This document shows, piece by piece, positions 35,616-45,007 of a stretch of DNA of 64,000 nucleotides. The notes below the pieces were generated by a model, which worked only from the letters and a program-made list of their open reading frames with translations, searched no databases and was not told the DNA's origin. Positions within the stretch are counted from its first letter, which is position 1. Every line of letters begins with the position of its first letter. Source of the stretch: Flavobacteriales bacterium (GTDB lineage: Bacteria; Bacteroidota; Bacteroidia; Flavobacteriales_E; Vicingaceae); contig PALM01000044.1 of assembly GCA_002706365.1 (NCBI GenBank), positions 16,414 through 80,413 on the forward strand. The letters are read 5' to 3'. The position numbers and the translations under genes were made by a program.

Positions 35616-35650
35616 ATAGCCAACAAAATCTTGTTTATTTATTGATGTGC

Positions 35651-36985
35651 CTAGATCTTACGATCCATATCGAAGTCTTCCAGGATCTCAGCAACACGCT
35701 TCACAAACTGTCCGCCAAGTGATCCATCTACCACTCTGTGGTCGTAAGAAAGTGATAAGAACATCATATGTCTAACTCCAATAGTATCTCCAAATGGAGT
35801 CTCGATAACCGCAGGCTTTTTGCGAATTGCTCCAACCGCCATAATTGCTACTTGAGGCTGGTTGATGATAGGTGTGCCCATCACATTCCCGAAGGTTCCT
35901 ACATTGGTTACTGTGAAAGTACCTCCTTGGATCTCATCAGGACTAAGCTTGTTATTTCTCGCTCTGTTGGCAAGATCATTTACTTCCTTACTAAGTCCGA
36001 TCAAGTTCTTTTGGTCGGCATCTCTGATCACAGGTACGATCAAATTACCCGATGGAAGGGCAGTGGCCATTCCCAAATTGATATGCTTGCGCTTGATAAT
36101 GGTATCTCCATCAACAGAAACATTAACCATAGGCATTTCTTTGATTGCCTGAGCTACTGCTTCCATGATTATTGGAGTGTATGTGATCTTTTCTCCTTCT
36201 CTCTTTTGAAAGTCGTTCTTAACCTTCTCTCTCCAGAATACTATATTGCTCACATCAGCTTCTACAAAAGAAGTTACGTGCGCAGATGTGCGCTTGGAAT
36301 CAACCATATGCTCAGAGATCATTTTGCGCATACGATCCATCTGGATTACTTCATCTCCGCTATCTAAAGTAACTGCCTTAGCTTTTGGAGCTGGTGCTGG
36401 TGCAGATGCAGGACTAGCAGCCTGAACTGGAGCAGCTTGTCCCTGACCTGATTCTCTTTGCTCTAGATAGTTTAGCAAATCGTCTTTGGTTAATCTATCA
36501 TTCAAGCCACTTCCTGGAATCTTCTCCAATTCGGCTTGGTCTAAGCCTTCTTTCTTGGCAATACTTCTCACCAATGGAGAAAAGAATTTGCCTGAAGATG
36601 AATGTTTAAGGATTTCCGAGCTCTCAGCTGAACTCTTGCTTTCAGCTACAGGAGCTGCTGCTGCTTGTCCATTGCTGCTTTCCTGTACAGGAGCAGATTC
36701 TGCTGCTGCAGCCGGACTTCCATTTGCTGAAGTTGGAGCTTCTCCGTCGATCTCAATAATGGCAATAGCCTGACCAACTTGTACCACATCATCCTCTTGA
36801 AAAAGGATCTTTTTAATGGTTCCTTCCTCTGGAGCAGGGATCTCAGAATCTACTTTGTCAGTAGCAATTTCCAGTACCGGCTCTTCTGCCTCAACTTTAT
36901 CTCCTTCCGATTTCAACCATTTGGTGATGGTAGCCTCGGCAACACTTTCGCCCATCTTGGGCATAGTCAATTCTATTTCTGCCAT
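35651..36985 (-). CDS. dihydrolipoamide acyltransferase (E2) of a 2-oxoacid dehydrogenase
   Basis: This is a 444-residue E2. It has one lipoyl domain with the modified lysine in EIATDKVDSEIPA (near residue 43) and a flexible Ala/Pro-rich linker. A peripheral subunit-binding domain (FSPLVRSIAKKEGLDQAELEKIPG) and a second Ala/Pro linker follow. The catalytic acyltransferase domain has the active-site LSLSYDHRVVDGSLGGQF. It could serve pyruvate, branched-chain or 2-oxoglutarate dehydrogenase; the single lipoyl domain and its motif suggest the branched-chain or 2-oxoglutarate type. E1 and E3 are not in the window. Confidence 0.93.
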   Translation of the reverse strand: MAEIELTMPKMGESVAEATITKWLKSEGDKVEAEEPVLEIATDKVDSEIPAPEEGTIKKILFQEDDVVQVGQAIAIIEIDGEAPTSANGSPAAAAESAPVQESSNGQAAAAPVAESKSSAESSEILKHSSSGKFFSPLVRSIAKKEGLDQAELEKIPGSGLNDRLTKDDLLNYLEQRESGQGQAAPVQAASPASAPAPAPKAKAVTLDSGDEVIQMDRMRKMISEHMVDSKRTSAHVTSFVEADVSNIVFWREKVKNDFQKREGEKITYTPIIMEAVAQAIKEMPMVNVSVDGDTIIKRKHINLGMATALPSGNLIVPVIRDADQKNLIGLSKEVNDLANRARNNKLSPDEIQGGTFTVTNVGTFGNVMGTPIINQPQVAIMAVGAIRKKPAVIETPFGDTIGVRHMMFLSLSYDHRVVDGSLGGQFVKRVAEILEDFDMDRKI

Positions 36986-37007
36986 GGAATTCCTTTGTAT
37001 TCAACTG

Positions 37008-37015
37008 CAAAATTA
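37008..37015 (-). promoter_or_regulatory. -7 box of the E2 gene
   Basis: TAATTTTG on the minus strand lies 22 nt before the ATG. A TTTG lies 24 nt further upstream, slightly beyond the usual spacing. Confidence 0.4.
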
Positions 37016-37104
37016 ACCAAATTTTAGTTGGAACTAAGACGACAAATCCGCTCATTTATTCGTCATATTCCTAAGCTTTGCGCAGCTTTTACGAACTTTA
37101 TTCT

Positions 37105-37710
37105 ATGAAGTATTCTTTACTCACCTTTTGTTTGTTCCTTCCTTTTCTCGCACATACGCAAGGAAGGTTAGCTGCATTTTCTGCCGTGAGGCTCGATAGG
37201 GAGAATGTGCAAGTGAATTGGACAATGAAAGCTGGGGTTAGTTGTCAGTCGCCCGAGGTTCAAAGAAGTACAGATACCTTGAACTTTAGCTCTATCTTTA
37301 GATATCCCGGAGTATGTGGGGGTGGGGCAACCGAAGAATCATTCAGTTGGATTGATAAGAATGCTTTAGCAGATAGGGATACTTATTATAGATTGAGGAT
37401 CGATGATGGGGAGTTTTCCGAGATCTTCAAGATCGAAGGAGAGGTAGCCCTTGCTGAGAATGCAGTGCAGCCTTACCCATCTCCGGCAATTGATATACTT
37501 AATCTGGCTTACAGAGAAGAGTTAGGCTCAATTGAAGAGATAGGTCTATTCAATTCGCATGGTACAGAGATCAAGATCGATCTACTCTCTTCACTTAATG
37601 AGAGCCCATTGAGAATTCAAACGACAGCCCTTCCGGCCGGACTATATTTTTTGTGGATAGTCTTCTCAGAAGAGAATAGTTTCAAGGTCAAATTCCTTGT
37701 GGTGAAGTAG
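37105..37710 (+). CDS. small secreted protein with T9SS-type C-terminal domain
   Basis: About 201 residues from the ATG at 37105. A signal peptide (MKYSLLTFCLFLPFLAHTQG) is followed by a short fibronectin-like region with two cysteine-containing strands. The C-terminal segment VQPYPSPAIDILNL ends in YFLWIVFSEENSFKVKFLVVK, the type A sorting-domain pattern. It should be exported across the outer membrane by the type IX system and anchored or released. Function unknown. The stop is 2 nt from the stop of the convergent GT2 gene. Confidence 0.8.
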   Translation: MKYSLLTFCLFLPFLAHTQGRLAAFSAVRLDRENVQVNWTMKAGVSCQSPEVQRSTDTLNFSSIFRYPGVCGGGATEESFSWIDKNALADRDTYYRLRIDDGEFSEIFKIEGEVALAENAVQPYPSPAIDILNLAYREELGSIEEIGLFNSHGTEIKIDLLSSLNESPLRIQTTALPAGLYFLWIVFSEENSFKVKFLVVK

Positions 37711-37712
37711 GC

Positions 37713-39674
37713 TTATGGTTTGCGCCCTAGCTGACTTAAATTCTTGAAGATGATCTCCAGATCACTTAGGATCTTGTAATTCCTTCCGTATTCGAAATTG
37801 AGTTTCTCAATGATATGCTCATCCAAAGTTTCTCGCTCGTGCAGGTCTGCCGGAGTGAGTATGCCTTTCTTGATCCTCAATTGTTGATCATTCCCTCCAA
37901 ACAAACTGCTGAATCCCACTAAAGACAATTTTCCTATGATCACTTTGAATAGATTGCCGAAATAGCCACCCTTTTCTCGTTGAAATAGGATCAGAATAGG
38001 AGAGAGGATCAAAAAGAAGAAAGATAGAAGGAAGTCGAGCAGTCTCTTATTCCGCTGATTAAAAGGCTTTAAAATGGCATTTGATCCTATGATGTAATAC
38101 TCCCCTGAACTTTCAATAGAATTACTGCCAATGATGTACAAGCTTTCCGGTGGGGCAATTTTAAAATCTACTGCCTGCTCATCTATATTGCCCATCTGCT
38201 TTATGATCTCTTTAGAGCTGATATCCTTGGAGCAGAAGATCACTTCATTGATGTTGTAGATCTCAATAATGTCTTCAAGCTGGTAGAGCTTTGCCGTGTA
38301 ATCGTATCCATCATCGAGATTGTCGGCACTGATCGTCACAATGATCTCAGGTTCCAATGGAGTATCGATCAAGAAGGAATTTATGCGTTTGATCTCTCCA
38401 GATTTTCCAATGATAGCGATTCTTTGAGCCTTCGCTTTTTGGAGTCGGCGCAATTTTAAGAGGTGCATAAGATATCTGTATGCCGGCACTATGAATAAGC
38501 TCCAAAGTATTCCAAAAAGGACAATAGCTCTCGAGAATCTGTAGGATTCATCCAAAAGAGAGTAAATGATCAATGTGATCAGAGAACCGGAAAAAACTCC
38601 CCTTAGAATATTGTTGAAGGGAGTAGGTATCATATATGCTCCATTCATCAATAAGCTGAAGATATATACGCCAACCATCATCGGAATACCATAGGCTTCC
38701 ACCTCTGGAGGATAACTTCCACCTTCTACATATTTTACTTGATTCTCATAATAGCCTACAAAGCCCTTGATACCTGCGAATAAGATCAAAGCGTCTAAGA
38801 TTGGCAGTATAAAATGCTTTGCGGTACGCGTTATTACAGCCAGTCCAGCCCTTAGGTAGATCGCCAGATTGATCAGGAAGGAGAAGAGTTTCGCATTGGT
38901 CTGCGAGAAATGTTTTTTGGCAAAAATGGCCATAGCCCTATAGAAGACATACACATAGTTGATACTACTCTTCTTGGTGCTTTCTCCCTTATAATGGATT
39001 ATTGAGGTATCTGCCAGGTAAAGGTTTTTAAAGCCGGCCTGAGTGATTCGATAAGAAAGGTCGATATCTTCACCATACATGAAGAAATTCTCATCCAGCA
39101 TGCCAATTTTGTCGATCACTTCCTTTCTCAGCATCATAAATGCACCACTGAGTATTTCTACCTCGTGATTTTCGTCTTTGGAAAGATGACCGAGATGGTA
39201 CTGACTAAAACGCTTCGATTTTGGGAAAAGGTTGGATAGGCCAAAGATCTTGTAGAAGGCTACAGAAGGAGTAGGTAGTCCTCTTTTTGATTCAGGAAGG
39301 AAATTCCCTTTACCATCCAGCATCATCACTCCGATACCTCCTACTTTTGGGTCGGCTTCAAATTTTGCAAGACATTTTTCAAAGGTATCTTCCTCAACAA
39401 CAGTATCTGGATTGAGCAAGAGGAAATACTTTCCCTCTGCCACCTTCATGGCTTGATTATTGGCCTTTGAGAATCCCAGGTTATCTCGATTGGCTATCAG
39501 CTTAACTTGGGGGAATCGCTCTTTCAGCATCTTTACAGAGCCGTCTACAGAGTTATTGTCCACCACAATTACTTCTCCATCAATTCCTTTCATGGCCTGG
39601 AATACAGAGTGAAGACAATTCTCTAAGAAGAACTGCACATTGTAGTTTACAATGATTACGCTAAGAGAAGCCAT
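37713..39674 (-). CDS. GT2 glycosyltransferase fused to a membrane and sugar-transferase-like region
   Basis: A 653-residue protein. Residues 1 to about 240 are a family 2 glycosyltransferase (VIIVNYNVQFFLENCL, VVDNNSVDGS, LNPDTVVE, FFMYGEDIDLSYRI) of the rhamnosyltransferase-like type. Several membrane segments follow (about 265 to 400). Then comes a Rossmann-like CoA_binding_3-type stretch starting RIAIIGKSGEIKR. The last part keeps the KRLLDFLLSFFFLILSPI signature and GKLSLVG of polyprenyl-phosphate sugar transferases, but the catalytic stretch between them is shortened. It lies 7 nt after recR. Confidence 0.88.
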   Translation of the reverse strand: MASLSVIIVNYNVQFFLENCLHSVFQAMKGIDGEVIVVDNNSVDGSVKMLKERFPQVKLIANRDNLGFSKANNQAMKVAEGKYFLLLNPDTVVEEDTFEKCLAKFEADPKVGGIGVMMLDGKGNFLPESKRGLPTPSVAFYKIFGLSNLFPKSKRFSQYHLGHLSKDENHEVEILSGAFMMLRKEVIDKIGMLDENFFMYGEDIDLSYRITQAGFKNLYLADTSIIHYKGESTKKSSINYVYVFYRAMAIFAKKHFSQTNAKLFSFLINLAIYLRAGLAVITRTAKHFILPILDALILFAGIKGFVGYYENQVKYVEGGSYPPEVEAYGIPMMVGVYIFSLLMNGAYMIPTPFNNILRGVFSGSLITLIIYSLLDESYRFSRAIVLFGILWSLFIVPAYRYLMHLLKLRRLQKAKAQRIAIIGKSGEIKRINSFLIDTPLEPEIIVTISADNLDDGYDYTAKLYQLEDIIEIYNINEVIFCSKDISSKEIIKQMGNIDEQAVDFKIAPPESLYIIGSNSIESSGEYYIIGSNAILKPFNQRNKRLLDFLLSFFFLILSPILILFQREKGGYFGNLFKVIIGKLSLVGFSSLFGGNDQQLRIKKGILTPADLHERETLDEHIIEKLNFEYGRNYKILSDLEIIFKNLSQLGRKP

Positions 39675-39681
39675 GCATTAA

Positions 39682-40302
39682 TTATTTGGCGAAGGTTGAT
39701 TCGTAAGGTATGCGATTGATGATGGATCTTCCCAGTGTAAGCTCGTCGGCGAATTCTAATTCATCGCCACTGGCAATACCTTGTGCAAGGGTAGATACTT
39801 TTACATTCTTGTCTTTCAATTGCTTGTAGAGATAGTAATTCGTGGTGTCGCCTTCCATAGTGGTGCTCAAGGCGAGGATCACCTCTTCCACAGAATCTCT
39901 TTCCAGCCTTTGGATCAATTCTTCTATCCTAAGATCTGAGGGTCCTATTCCATCCATGGGTGAGATGATCCCTCCCAAAACGTGATATTTTCCCCTGAAT
40001 TGTGCGGTATTCTCAATTGCCATTACATCCCTAATGTCTTCAACCACACAGATCTGCTCATCTATTCGCTTCGGATTACTGCAGATGCCGCATATTTCTT
40101 CATCGGAAATATTATAGCACTGCTTGCAGTAGTTGATGTCTGTTCTCAATTTGATAATGGCTTCACCAAAGTCGGTGACTTCGGCCTTCGATTGCCGCAA
40201 TAAGAAGAGAGCCAACCTCAAGGCTGTGCGCTTTCCCACACCGGGAAGAGTGTTGAGCTGGTCTATGGCTTTACCAAGAAGTTTTGATGGGTATTCTTCC
40301 AA
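39682..40302 (-). CDS. recR: recombination protein RecR
   Basis: The 206-residue protein has an N-terminal helix-hairpin-helix (QLNTLPGVGKRTALRLAL), a four-cysteine zinc finger (CKQCYNISDEEICGICSN) and a Toprim domain (CVVEDIRDVMAIENT, then GIASGDELEFADE). It acts with RecF and RecO at single-strand gaps. The initiation codon is TTG at 40302, because an in-frame stop lies six codons upstream and no ATG lies between. Confidence 0.96.
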   Translation of the reverse strand: MEEYPSKLLGKAIDQLNTLPGVGKRTALRLALFLLRQSKAEVTDFGEAIIKLRTDINYCKQCYNISDEEICGICSNPKRIDEQICVVEDIRDVMAIENTAQFRGKYHVLGGIISPMDGIGPSDLRIEELIQRLERDSVEEVILALSTTMEGDTTNYYLYKQLKDKNVKVSTLAQGIASGDELEFADELTLGRSIINRIPYESTFAK

Positions 40303-40318
40303 GATCGATTCTTTGCTT

Positions 40319-40326
40319 CAAAAGTA
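40319..40326 (-). promoter_or_regulatory. -7 box of recR
   Basis: TACTTTTG on the minus strand lies 16 nt before the TTG start of recR. No -33 TTG is visible. Confidence 0.35.
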
Positions 40327-40411
40327 CCATCATAATTTCACTTTCACTGTGGATTAAAAGTGGAATTGAGCGCAAAATCGATTGAAAAATTGCCGTTCTC
40401 CGTCGCATATT

Positions 40412-41872
40412 ATGAGTCCCACAGCGATCATCATTCTACTGCTGTCCTATTTTGGATTGCTGCTCATCTTGAGCTACTTCACTTCCAAAGGCGCAGATAA
40501 TCAGACATTTTTTATCGGTAACCGACAGTCGCCCTGGTATTTGGTGGCTTTTGGGATGATTGGTACCTCACTTTCCGGGGTGACTTTTATTTCTGTGCCC
40601 GCCTGGGTTGAAAGCAGTCAGTTCTCCTATATGCAAATGGTGCTGGGCTATTTGTTGGGCTATGTGGTCATTGCATTTGTGCTCTTGCCGCTATACTATA
40701 GTTTACAGCTTACTTCGATCTATAAGTATCTGGAACAGCGATTTGGTTATTGGTCGTACAAAACCGGAGCCTTCTATTTTATTCTTTCCCGTTCTCTTGG
40801 GGCTTCATTCCGATTGTATCTGGTGGCCACCGTCCTGCAACTAGCTATTTTCGATGCTTGGGGAGTGCCCTATTGGGTGAGTGTAGCTGTTACGATCTTG
40901 CTGATCTGGGTCTATACTTTCAAAGGAGGGATCAAGACTATTGTGTGGACCGACAGCTTGCAAACGCTATTTATGCTCGCCGCTGTAGGCATCACTATTT
41001 GGCAGATCGGCGGTAAGTTGAATCTGGAGATCGGACAAATTGCTCAAATTGTGAGTGATAGTGAGTATTCCAAGACTTTCTTCTTTGAAGATTGGAAAGA
41101 CAGCAAGTTCTTCTGGAAGCAGTTCATTAGTGGTGCGTTTATCACGATTGTGATGACAGGCCTAGATCAGGATATGATGCAGAAGAACCTCTCTATCCGA
41201 AATCTGAAGGAAGCACAATGGAATATTTTCTCCTTCTCTACCATACTGGTCTTGGTGAATGTCTTCTTTCTGAGCTTAGGTGCCTTGCTCTTCATTTATG
41301 CTAACCATATAGGTTTGAGCATACCTGAGAAAACAGATGAGATCTACCCTCTGCTTGCCCTTAAGGGTTATTTGGGACCAATGGCTGCATTCTTCTTTAT
41401 CCTGGGATTAACGGCAGCGGCTTATTCAAGCGCAGACTCTGCACTTACGGCACTGACTACCTCAGTTTGTATAGATCTAATAGATGTGCAACGTTTTGAA
41501 GAGGCCAAAGCCATTCGAATTAGAAAGCGAGTGCATTTACTAATGTCGCTCTTACTTTTTGTAATCATCTTGATCTTCTCCTTAGTGAATGATGAGAATG
41601 TGATCAGCAGTTTATTCAAGGCGGCCGGCTATACTTATGGTCCATTGCTTGGGATGTATGCCTTTGGAATGATCCATAAGAAGAAGGTTTTGGATAAAGG
41701 AGTGCCTTTTGTCTGTTTGATAGCCCCCTTTCTAACATACGGACTGCAGTATCAAGCGCCAATTTTGTTCAACGGCTATCAGTTTGGCTATGAGATCATT
41801 GTGATCAATGGTTTTATTACCTATCTGGGACTAGCCTTCTTATCAAGTCGATTCATCTACGCAGAAAGATAA
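40412..41872 (+). CDS. sodium:solute symporter (SSS family)
   Basis: About 486 residues, from the ATG at 40412 (MSPTAIIIL). At least 12 hydrophobic segments are visible. Family motifs are FFIGNRQSPWYLVAFGMIGTSLSGVTFISVP near the N-terminus and ALTTSVCIDLIDVQRF with the preceding GLTAAAYSSADSALTAL. It imports a solute with sodium in the inner membrane; the solute cannot be read from the sequence. It stands alone on the plus strand. Confidence 0.9.
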   Translation: MSPTAIIILLLSYFGLLLILSYFTSKGADNQTFFIGNRQSPWYLVAFGMIGTSLSGVTFISVPAWVESSQFSYMQMVLGYLLGYVVIAFVLLPLYYSLQLTSIYKYLEQRFGYWSYKTGAFYFILSRSLGASFRLYLVATVLQLAIFDAWGVPYWVSVAVTILLIWVYTFKGGIKTIVWTDSLQTLFMLAAVGITIWQIGGKLNLEIGQIAQIVSDSEYSKTFFFEDWKDSKFFWKQFISGAFITIVMTGLDQDMMQKNLSIRNLKEAQWNIFSFSTILVLVNVFFLSLGALLFIYANHIGLSIPEKTDEIYPLLALKGYLGPMAAFFFILGLTAAAYSSADSALTALTTSVCIDLIDVQRFEEAKAIRIRKRVHLLMSLLLFVIILIFSLVNDENVISSLFKAAGYTYGPLLGMYAFGMIHKKKVLDKGVPFVCLIAPFLTYGLQYQAPILFNGYQFGYEIIVINGFITYLGLAFLSSRFIYAER

Positions 41873-41936
41873 ATTCTCATTGAATCTTATAAGTCGCACT
41901 TCTTTTCTATCTTGGGCATGTAAATCAATTCGCATA

Positions 41937-42851
41937 ATGAAAAAGATCTATTTACTGCTATTGAGCATAAGCGTCTTAGTTGCTTGCTCCAATAGCTCTG
42001 AAAACTCCAATGATGCTAATGGCGATAATGCCGATTCATTGGAAGCTAAGGCGATTGAGCCAGCTGATGAATTCAAGCAACAAGTATTCTATCCCATCCC
42101 ATCTCCTGAGCAGATGTTCGACTTCATTAATGAAGTGGGGATCAATTATTCTGTTGAGTTAATCCAGGATCCTGCGAATGCAGGAAAGCACAATGACCCT
42201 ACATCCATGGCATTGAACTTTGGAGTTTATACTGCTGATCTGGCTTATGCTGCTGCTTATGAAGATATAGAAACTACAGTTGAACTCTATCAGATCGTCA
42301 ATGATATCGCCGCAGATATGAGTATTGAGGATATGGTGGATAAAGTGGTGATGAAAGAGGTGAAGAGAAACCTTCAGAATAGAGATTCACTTTCAGTAAT
42401 TGCCGGAAGGGCCTATTACGATGCTGTTGGATATTTGGAGCAGAATGAAATGCATGGCAAACTTGCATTGATGTCTCTAGGTGGATGGATCGAGAGCATG
42501 TATATCAGTTTGAGTTCTATATCGGAATTCAATGAAGGATCAGTTACCGCACAGCGTATCGCAGATCAGAAGATCACTTTTGGAAACCTTTACACTTTCC
42601 TAAAGAAATACGAGAATGAAAGGGGAGTATCTGAGGCTACTCAGAAACTGAAGGAAATTCGCTCCTTATTCGCTTCTCTTCCCGAAAAGCGTGTGGCGAA
42701 GAGTTCGCCCAGTAAAGATGGCGGTAAGATGATATTGAGCAGCAGTAGAAAGATCAGTATCAGTGAGAATCAATTCAATATACTGAAAGAAGCCGTAAAT
42801 CAATACCGCAGCTCCATTACTTCAACTGCGAAGAACAAGTCACAATCCTAA
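41937..42851 (+). CDS. hypothetical lipoprotein
   Basis: About 304 residues from the ATG at 41937. The signal peptide MKKIYLLLLSISVLVACSN has a clear lipobox (LVAC). An Asn/Ser/Asp-rich linker follows, then a mostly helical body with FNEVGINYSVELIQDP and FGVYTADLAYAAAYED, repeated elsewhere in related Bacteroidota lipoproteins. I recognise no named function. It starts 64 nt after the symporter stop and precedes another exported protein by 19 nt, forming a likely two-gene unit. Confidence 0.75.
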   Translation: MKKIYLLLLSISVLVACSNSSENSNDANGDNADSLEAKAIEPADEFKQQVFYPIPSPEQMFDFINEVGINYSVELIQDPANAGKHNDPTSMALNFGVYTADLAYAAAYEDIETTVELYQIVNDIAADMSIEDMVDKVVMKEVKRNLQNRDSLSVIAGRAYYDAVGYLEQNEMHGKLALMSLGGWIESMYISLSSISEFNEGSVTAQRIADQKITFGNLYTFLKKYENERGVSEATQKLKEIRSLFASLPEKRVAKSSPSKDGGKMILSSSRKISISENQFNILKEAVNQYRSSITSTAKNKSQS

Positions 42852-42870
42852 TCAATAGAAATCACAGATC

Positions 42871-43548
42871 ATGAAAAAGTTTCTTTTACTCGCTTTCCTA
42901 TTTGGGACAATAGTTTCTTTAGAGGCCCAGCAATGCAATTATTATCACAGAAAGAATTGTGAGAATGATAGCGAGTATAAAATGAAATACGATAGCCAGT
43001 CGCGCTCTGCTTTATTGGGCAAAGGACAAAAATCTGAATTCCATCTGGTGGCTTATAATGGCATGGACTACAGGATTACTGTCTGCGCTGAAGAAAACTT
43101 GGGTGAAGAGATCCACTTTAAGATCTACGAAAAACAGAGAGTGCTAATAAAGCCTGAAAAAGCTGAAGATCTTGCTGTATATGAAGAAGAGCAGATCGAT
43201 CTTGAGAGTCAGGATGAATACGCCGATGATACTTATGATCAATACTCAGATAACGCTTACAATGATTCTTATAGCGATCCCTATTCCGACTATTCAGAAA
43301 GCTATTCCGAAGAAACCGTAGCTCAAGGTAGCAATGAACCAAAATTCAAATTGGTGAAGGAATTGCTCTATGACAATACCTCTGATAGTCTTTCAATGAG
43401 CCTTGAATTTACGGCTCAGGGAACTATGAGCTTGATTGTTGAAATAAGTATCCCCGGTGAAGCTCAAACATCAAAACTGGCCCTCCGCAATATGGGTTGT
43501 GTAGGTGTTTTGGTGGAGCATGCCAGCGCTTTGAAAGCAGGTTTTTAG
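42871..43548 (+). CDS. hypothetical secreted protein with Asp/Tyr-rich segment
   Basis: The 225-residue protein has an N-terminal signal peptide (MKKFLLLAFLFGTIVSLEAQ) and a cysteine-containing first strand region. From about residue 108 to 150 it has an acidic, tyrosine- and serine-rich disordered stretch (DDTYDQYSDNAYND). A C-terminal beta-rich part follows. I know no family for it. It forms a unit with the lipoprotein gene 19 nt upstream. Confidence 0.7.
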   Translation: MKKFLLLAFLFGTIVSLEAQQCNYYHRKNCENDSEYKMKYDSQSRSALLGKGQKSEFHLVAYNGMDYRITVCAEENLGEEIHFKIYEKQRVLIKPEKAEDLAVYEEEQIDLESQDEYADDTYDQYSDNAYNDSYSDPYSDYSESYSEETVAQGSNEPKFKLVKELLYDNTSDSLSMSLEFTAQGTMSLIVEISIPGEAQTSKLALRNMGCVGVLVEHASALKAGF

Positions 43549-43610
43549 GAGGAAGTGCTACTGGAGTGCTCTAAAGTGCACTAAAGTGAGGCTAGAGTTT
43601 TTATATGAAT

Positions 43611-43638
43611 CTAGAACCTAGAGTCTAGAATCTAGACA
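43611..43638 (+). repeat. CTAGANN heptamer array, left arm of pair 2
   Basis: Four exact units: CTAGAAC, CTAGAGT, CTAGAAT, CTAGACA. It shares the core CTAGAACCTAGAGTCTAG with the array at 12783. Confidence 0.9.
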
Positions 43639-43683
43639 TTGAATTTTACTAATGATATGCTACCTCGTCCCTGAATTAGAACT

Positions 43684-43711
43684 AATCTAGGCTCTAGATT
43701 CTAGGTTCTAG
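43684..43711 (-). repeat. CTAGANN heptamer array, right arm of pair 2
   Basis: In plus orientation AATCTAG, GCTCTAG, ATTCTAG and GTTCTAG, followed by AATCT. It is inverted relative to the array at 43611, with about 45 nt between the arms. Confidence 0.9.
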
Positions 43712-43735
43712 AATCTCCACAACCATCCATATCCT

Positions 43736-43743
43736 TAATTTTG
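43736..43743 (+). promoter_or_regulatory. -7 box of the M28 peptidase gene
   Basis: TAATTTTG lies 17 nt before the peptidase ATG and directly follows the right heptamer arm. No -33 TTG at the usual spacing. Confidence 0.35.
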
Positions 43744-43760
43744 CCATCAAATAAATTCCA

Positions 43761-44987
43761 ATGAAAAAGATCACATTCCTATTTGCTATTGCAATCCTAA
43801 TAAGCACTGCTATTCATGCACAGGATGCAGAAGCTAACTTCAAAACATCTATTGAATTCCTGGCAGATGACGCATTGGAAGGAAGAGAAACCGGTACAGT
43901 AGGTGCAGCAATTGCAGCGGGTTATATCGCAGCTGAATTCCAACATTTGGGATTGAGCACAGTTTCGGATGAAGGGTATTTTCAGGAGTTTATTTATCGA
44001 CCAAGACTCAATCCTCATTCTACAAAAACAGATACCACTAAGCCCGGTGTGGTCGCTAGAAATGTAATGGGATTCATTGATCATGGCTCTGAAAAGACTG
44101 TTGTGATCGGTGCTCATTATGACCATTTAGGTCATGGAGGAGAAGGTTCTCTCCATGCAGCTAAGGATGGGCAGATCCACAATGGTGCCGACGACAACGC
44201 AAGTGGTGTAGCTATGTTGATCTATTTGGCAAAGGAGCTTCAGAAGGATCAGTATGCAGGAAGTAATTATCTGATCATTGCTTTCTCCGGTGAGGAAAAA
44301 GGATTGCTAGGGTCGAATTTCTATGCGAAGAATCCAATACTCGCTCATGAAACTACCAAGTACATGTTGAACTTTGATATGGTGGGTCGAATGAGTGCAG
44401 ATAAAGGTTTGATCATTAATGGAGTGGGTACCGCTTCAGAATGGCTTGATCTGATCGAAAGTTCGAATACGAATAATGTCAAACTGACCACTACTGAATC
44501 TGGAATTGGTCCATCAGATCATACTTCATTCTATCTTCAAGATATGCCGGTATTACATTTCTTTACTGGAGCTCATGAAGATTATCACAAACCATCTGAT
44601 GATTCGGATAAGATCAATTACAAGGGAATGCAAGAGGTGGCTGATCTAGTTTGTGAGATTATTAAGCAAGCAGATAATAAGGATGCATTGAGCTTTCAAA
44701 AAACTAAAGAAGAGAAGAGCTCAACGCCTAGATTCACCGTTACCCTAGGTGTAATGCCCGACTACGCATTTGGTGGAGAAGGCATGCGCATTGATGGGAT
44801 TATCGAAGACCGTCCGGCTCAAAAAGCAGGACTTGAGAAAGGTGATGTGGTGATCCAATTGGGAGATTACCCTATTGATGGGATGCAGGGATATATGGAA
44901 GCATTGAGTAAGTTCAGTAAGGGAGATAAGACTACTGTAAAGGTCAAAAGAGGGGATGAGGTAATTGAGGAGGAGATCCAATTTTAA
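43761..44987 (+). CDS. secreted M28 family metallopeptidase with PDZ domain
   Basis: The 408-residue protein has a signal peptide (MKKITFLFAIAILISTAIHA). The M28 catalytic domain has zinc ligands in GAHYDHLGHG, HNGADDNASGVAML, FSGEEKGLLGS (catalytic Glu), LNFDMVGRM and GPSDHTSFY. A C-terminal PDZ domain (about 320 to 408) has GEGMRIDGIIEDRPAQKAGLEKGDVVIQLG. It is an aminopeptidase-like exopeptidase acting in the periplasm or outside. It is transcribed alone and followed by a strong hairpin. Confidence 0.95.
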   Translation: MKKITFLFAIAILISTAIHAQDAEANFKTSIEFLADDALEGRETGTVGAAIAAGYIAAEFQHLGLSTVSDEGYFQEFIYRPRLNPHSTKTDTTKPGVVARNVMGFIDHGSEKTVVIGAHYDHLGHGGEGSLHAAKDGQIHNGADDNASGVAMLIYLAKELQKDQYAGSNYLIIAFSGEEKGLLGSNFYAKNPILAHETTKYMLNFDMVGRMSADKGLIINGVGTASEWLDLIESSNTNNVKLTTTESGIGPSDHTSFYLQDMPVLHFFTGAHEDYHKPSDDSDKINYKGMQEVADLVCEIIKQADNKDALSFQKTKEEKSSTPRFTVTLGVMPDYAFGGEGMRIDGIIEDRPAQKAGLEKGDVVIQLGDYPIDGMQGYMEALSKFSKGDKTTVKVKRGDEVIEEEIQF

Positions 44988-45007
44988 TTTTCAATCTGTG
45001 AATTATT

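Noticed and set aside
35768..36367. 199-codon frame opposite the E2 gene
   Set aside because: It is antisense to conserved E2 coding sequence; its composition follows the codon pattern of the E2 strand and no domain is recognisable.
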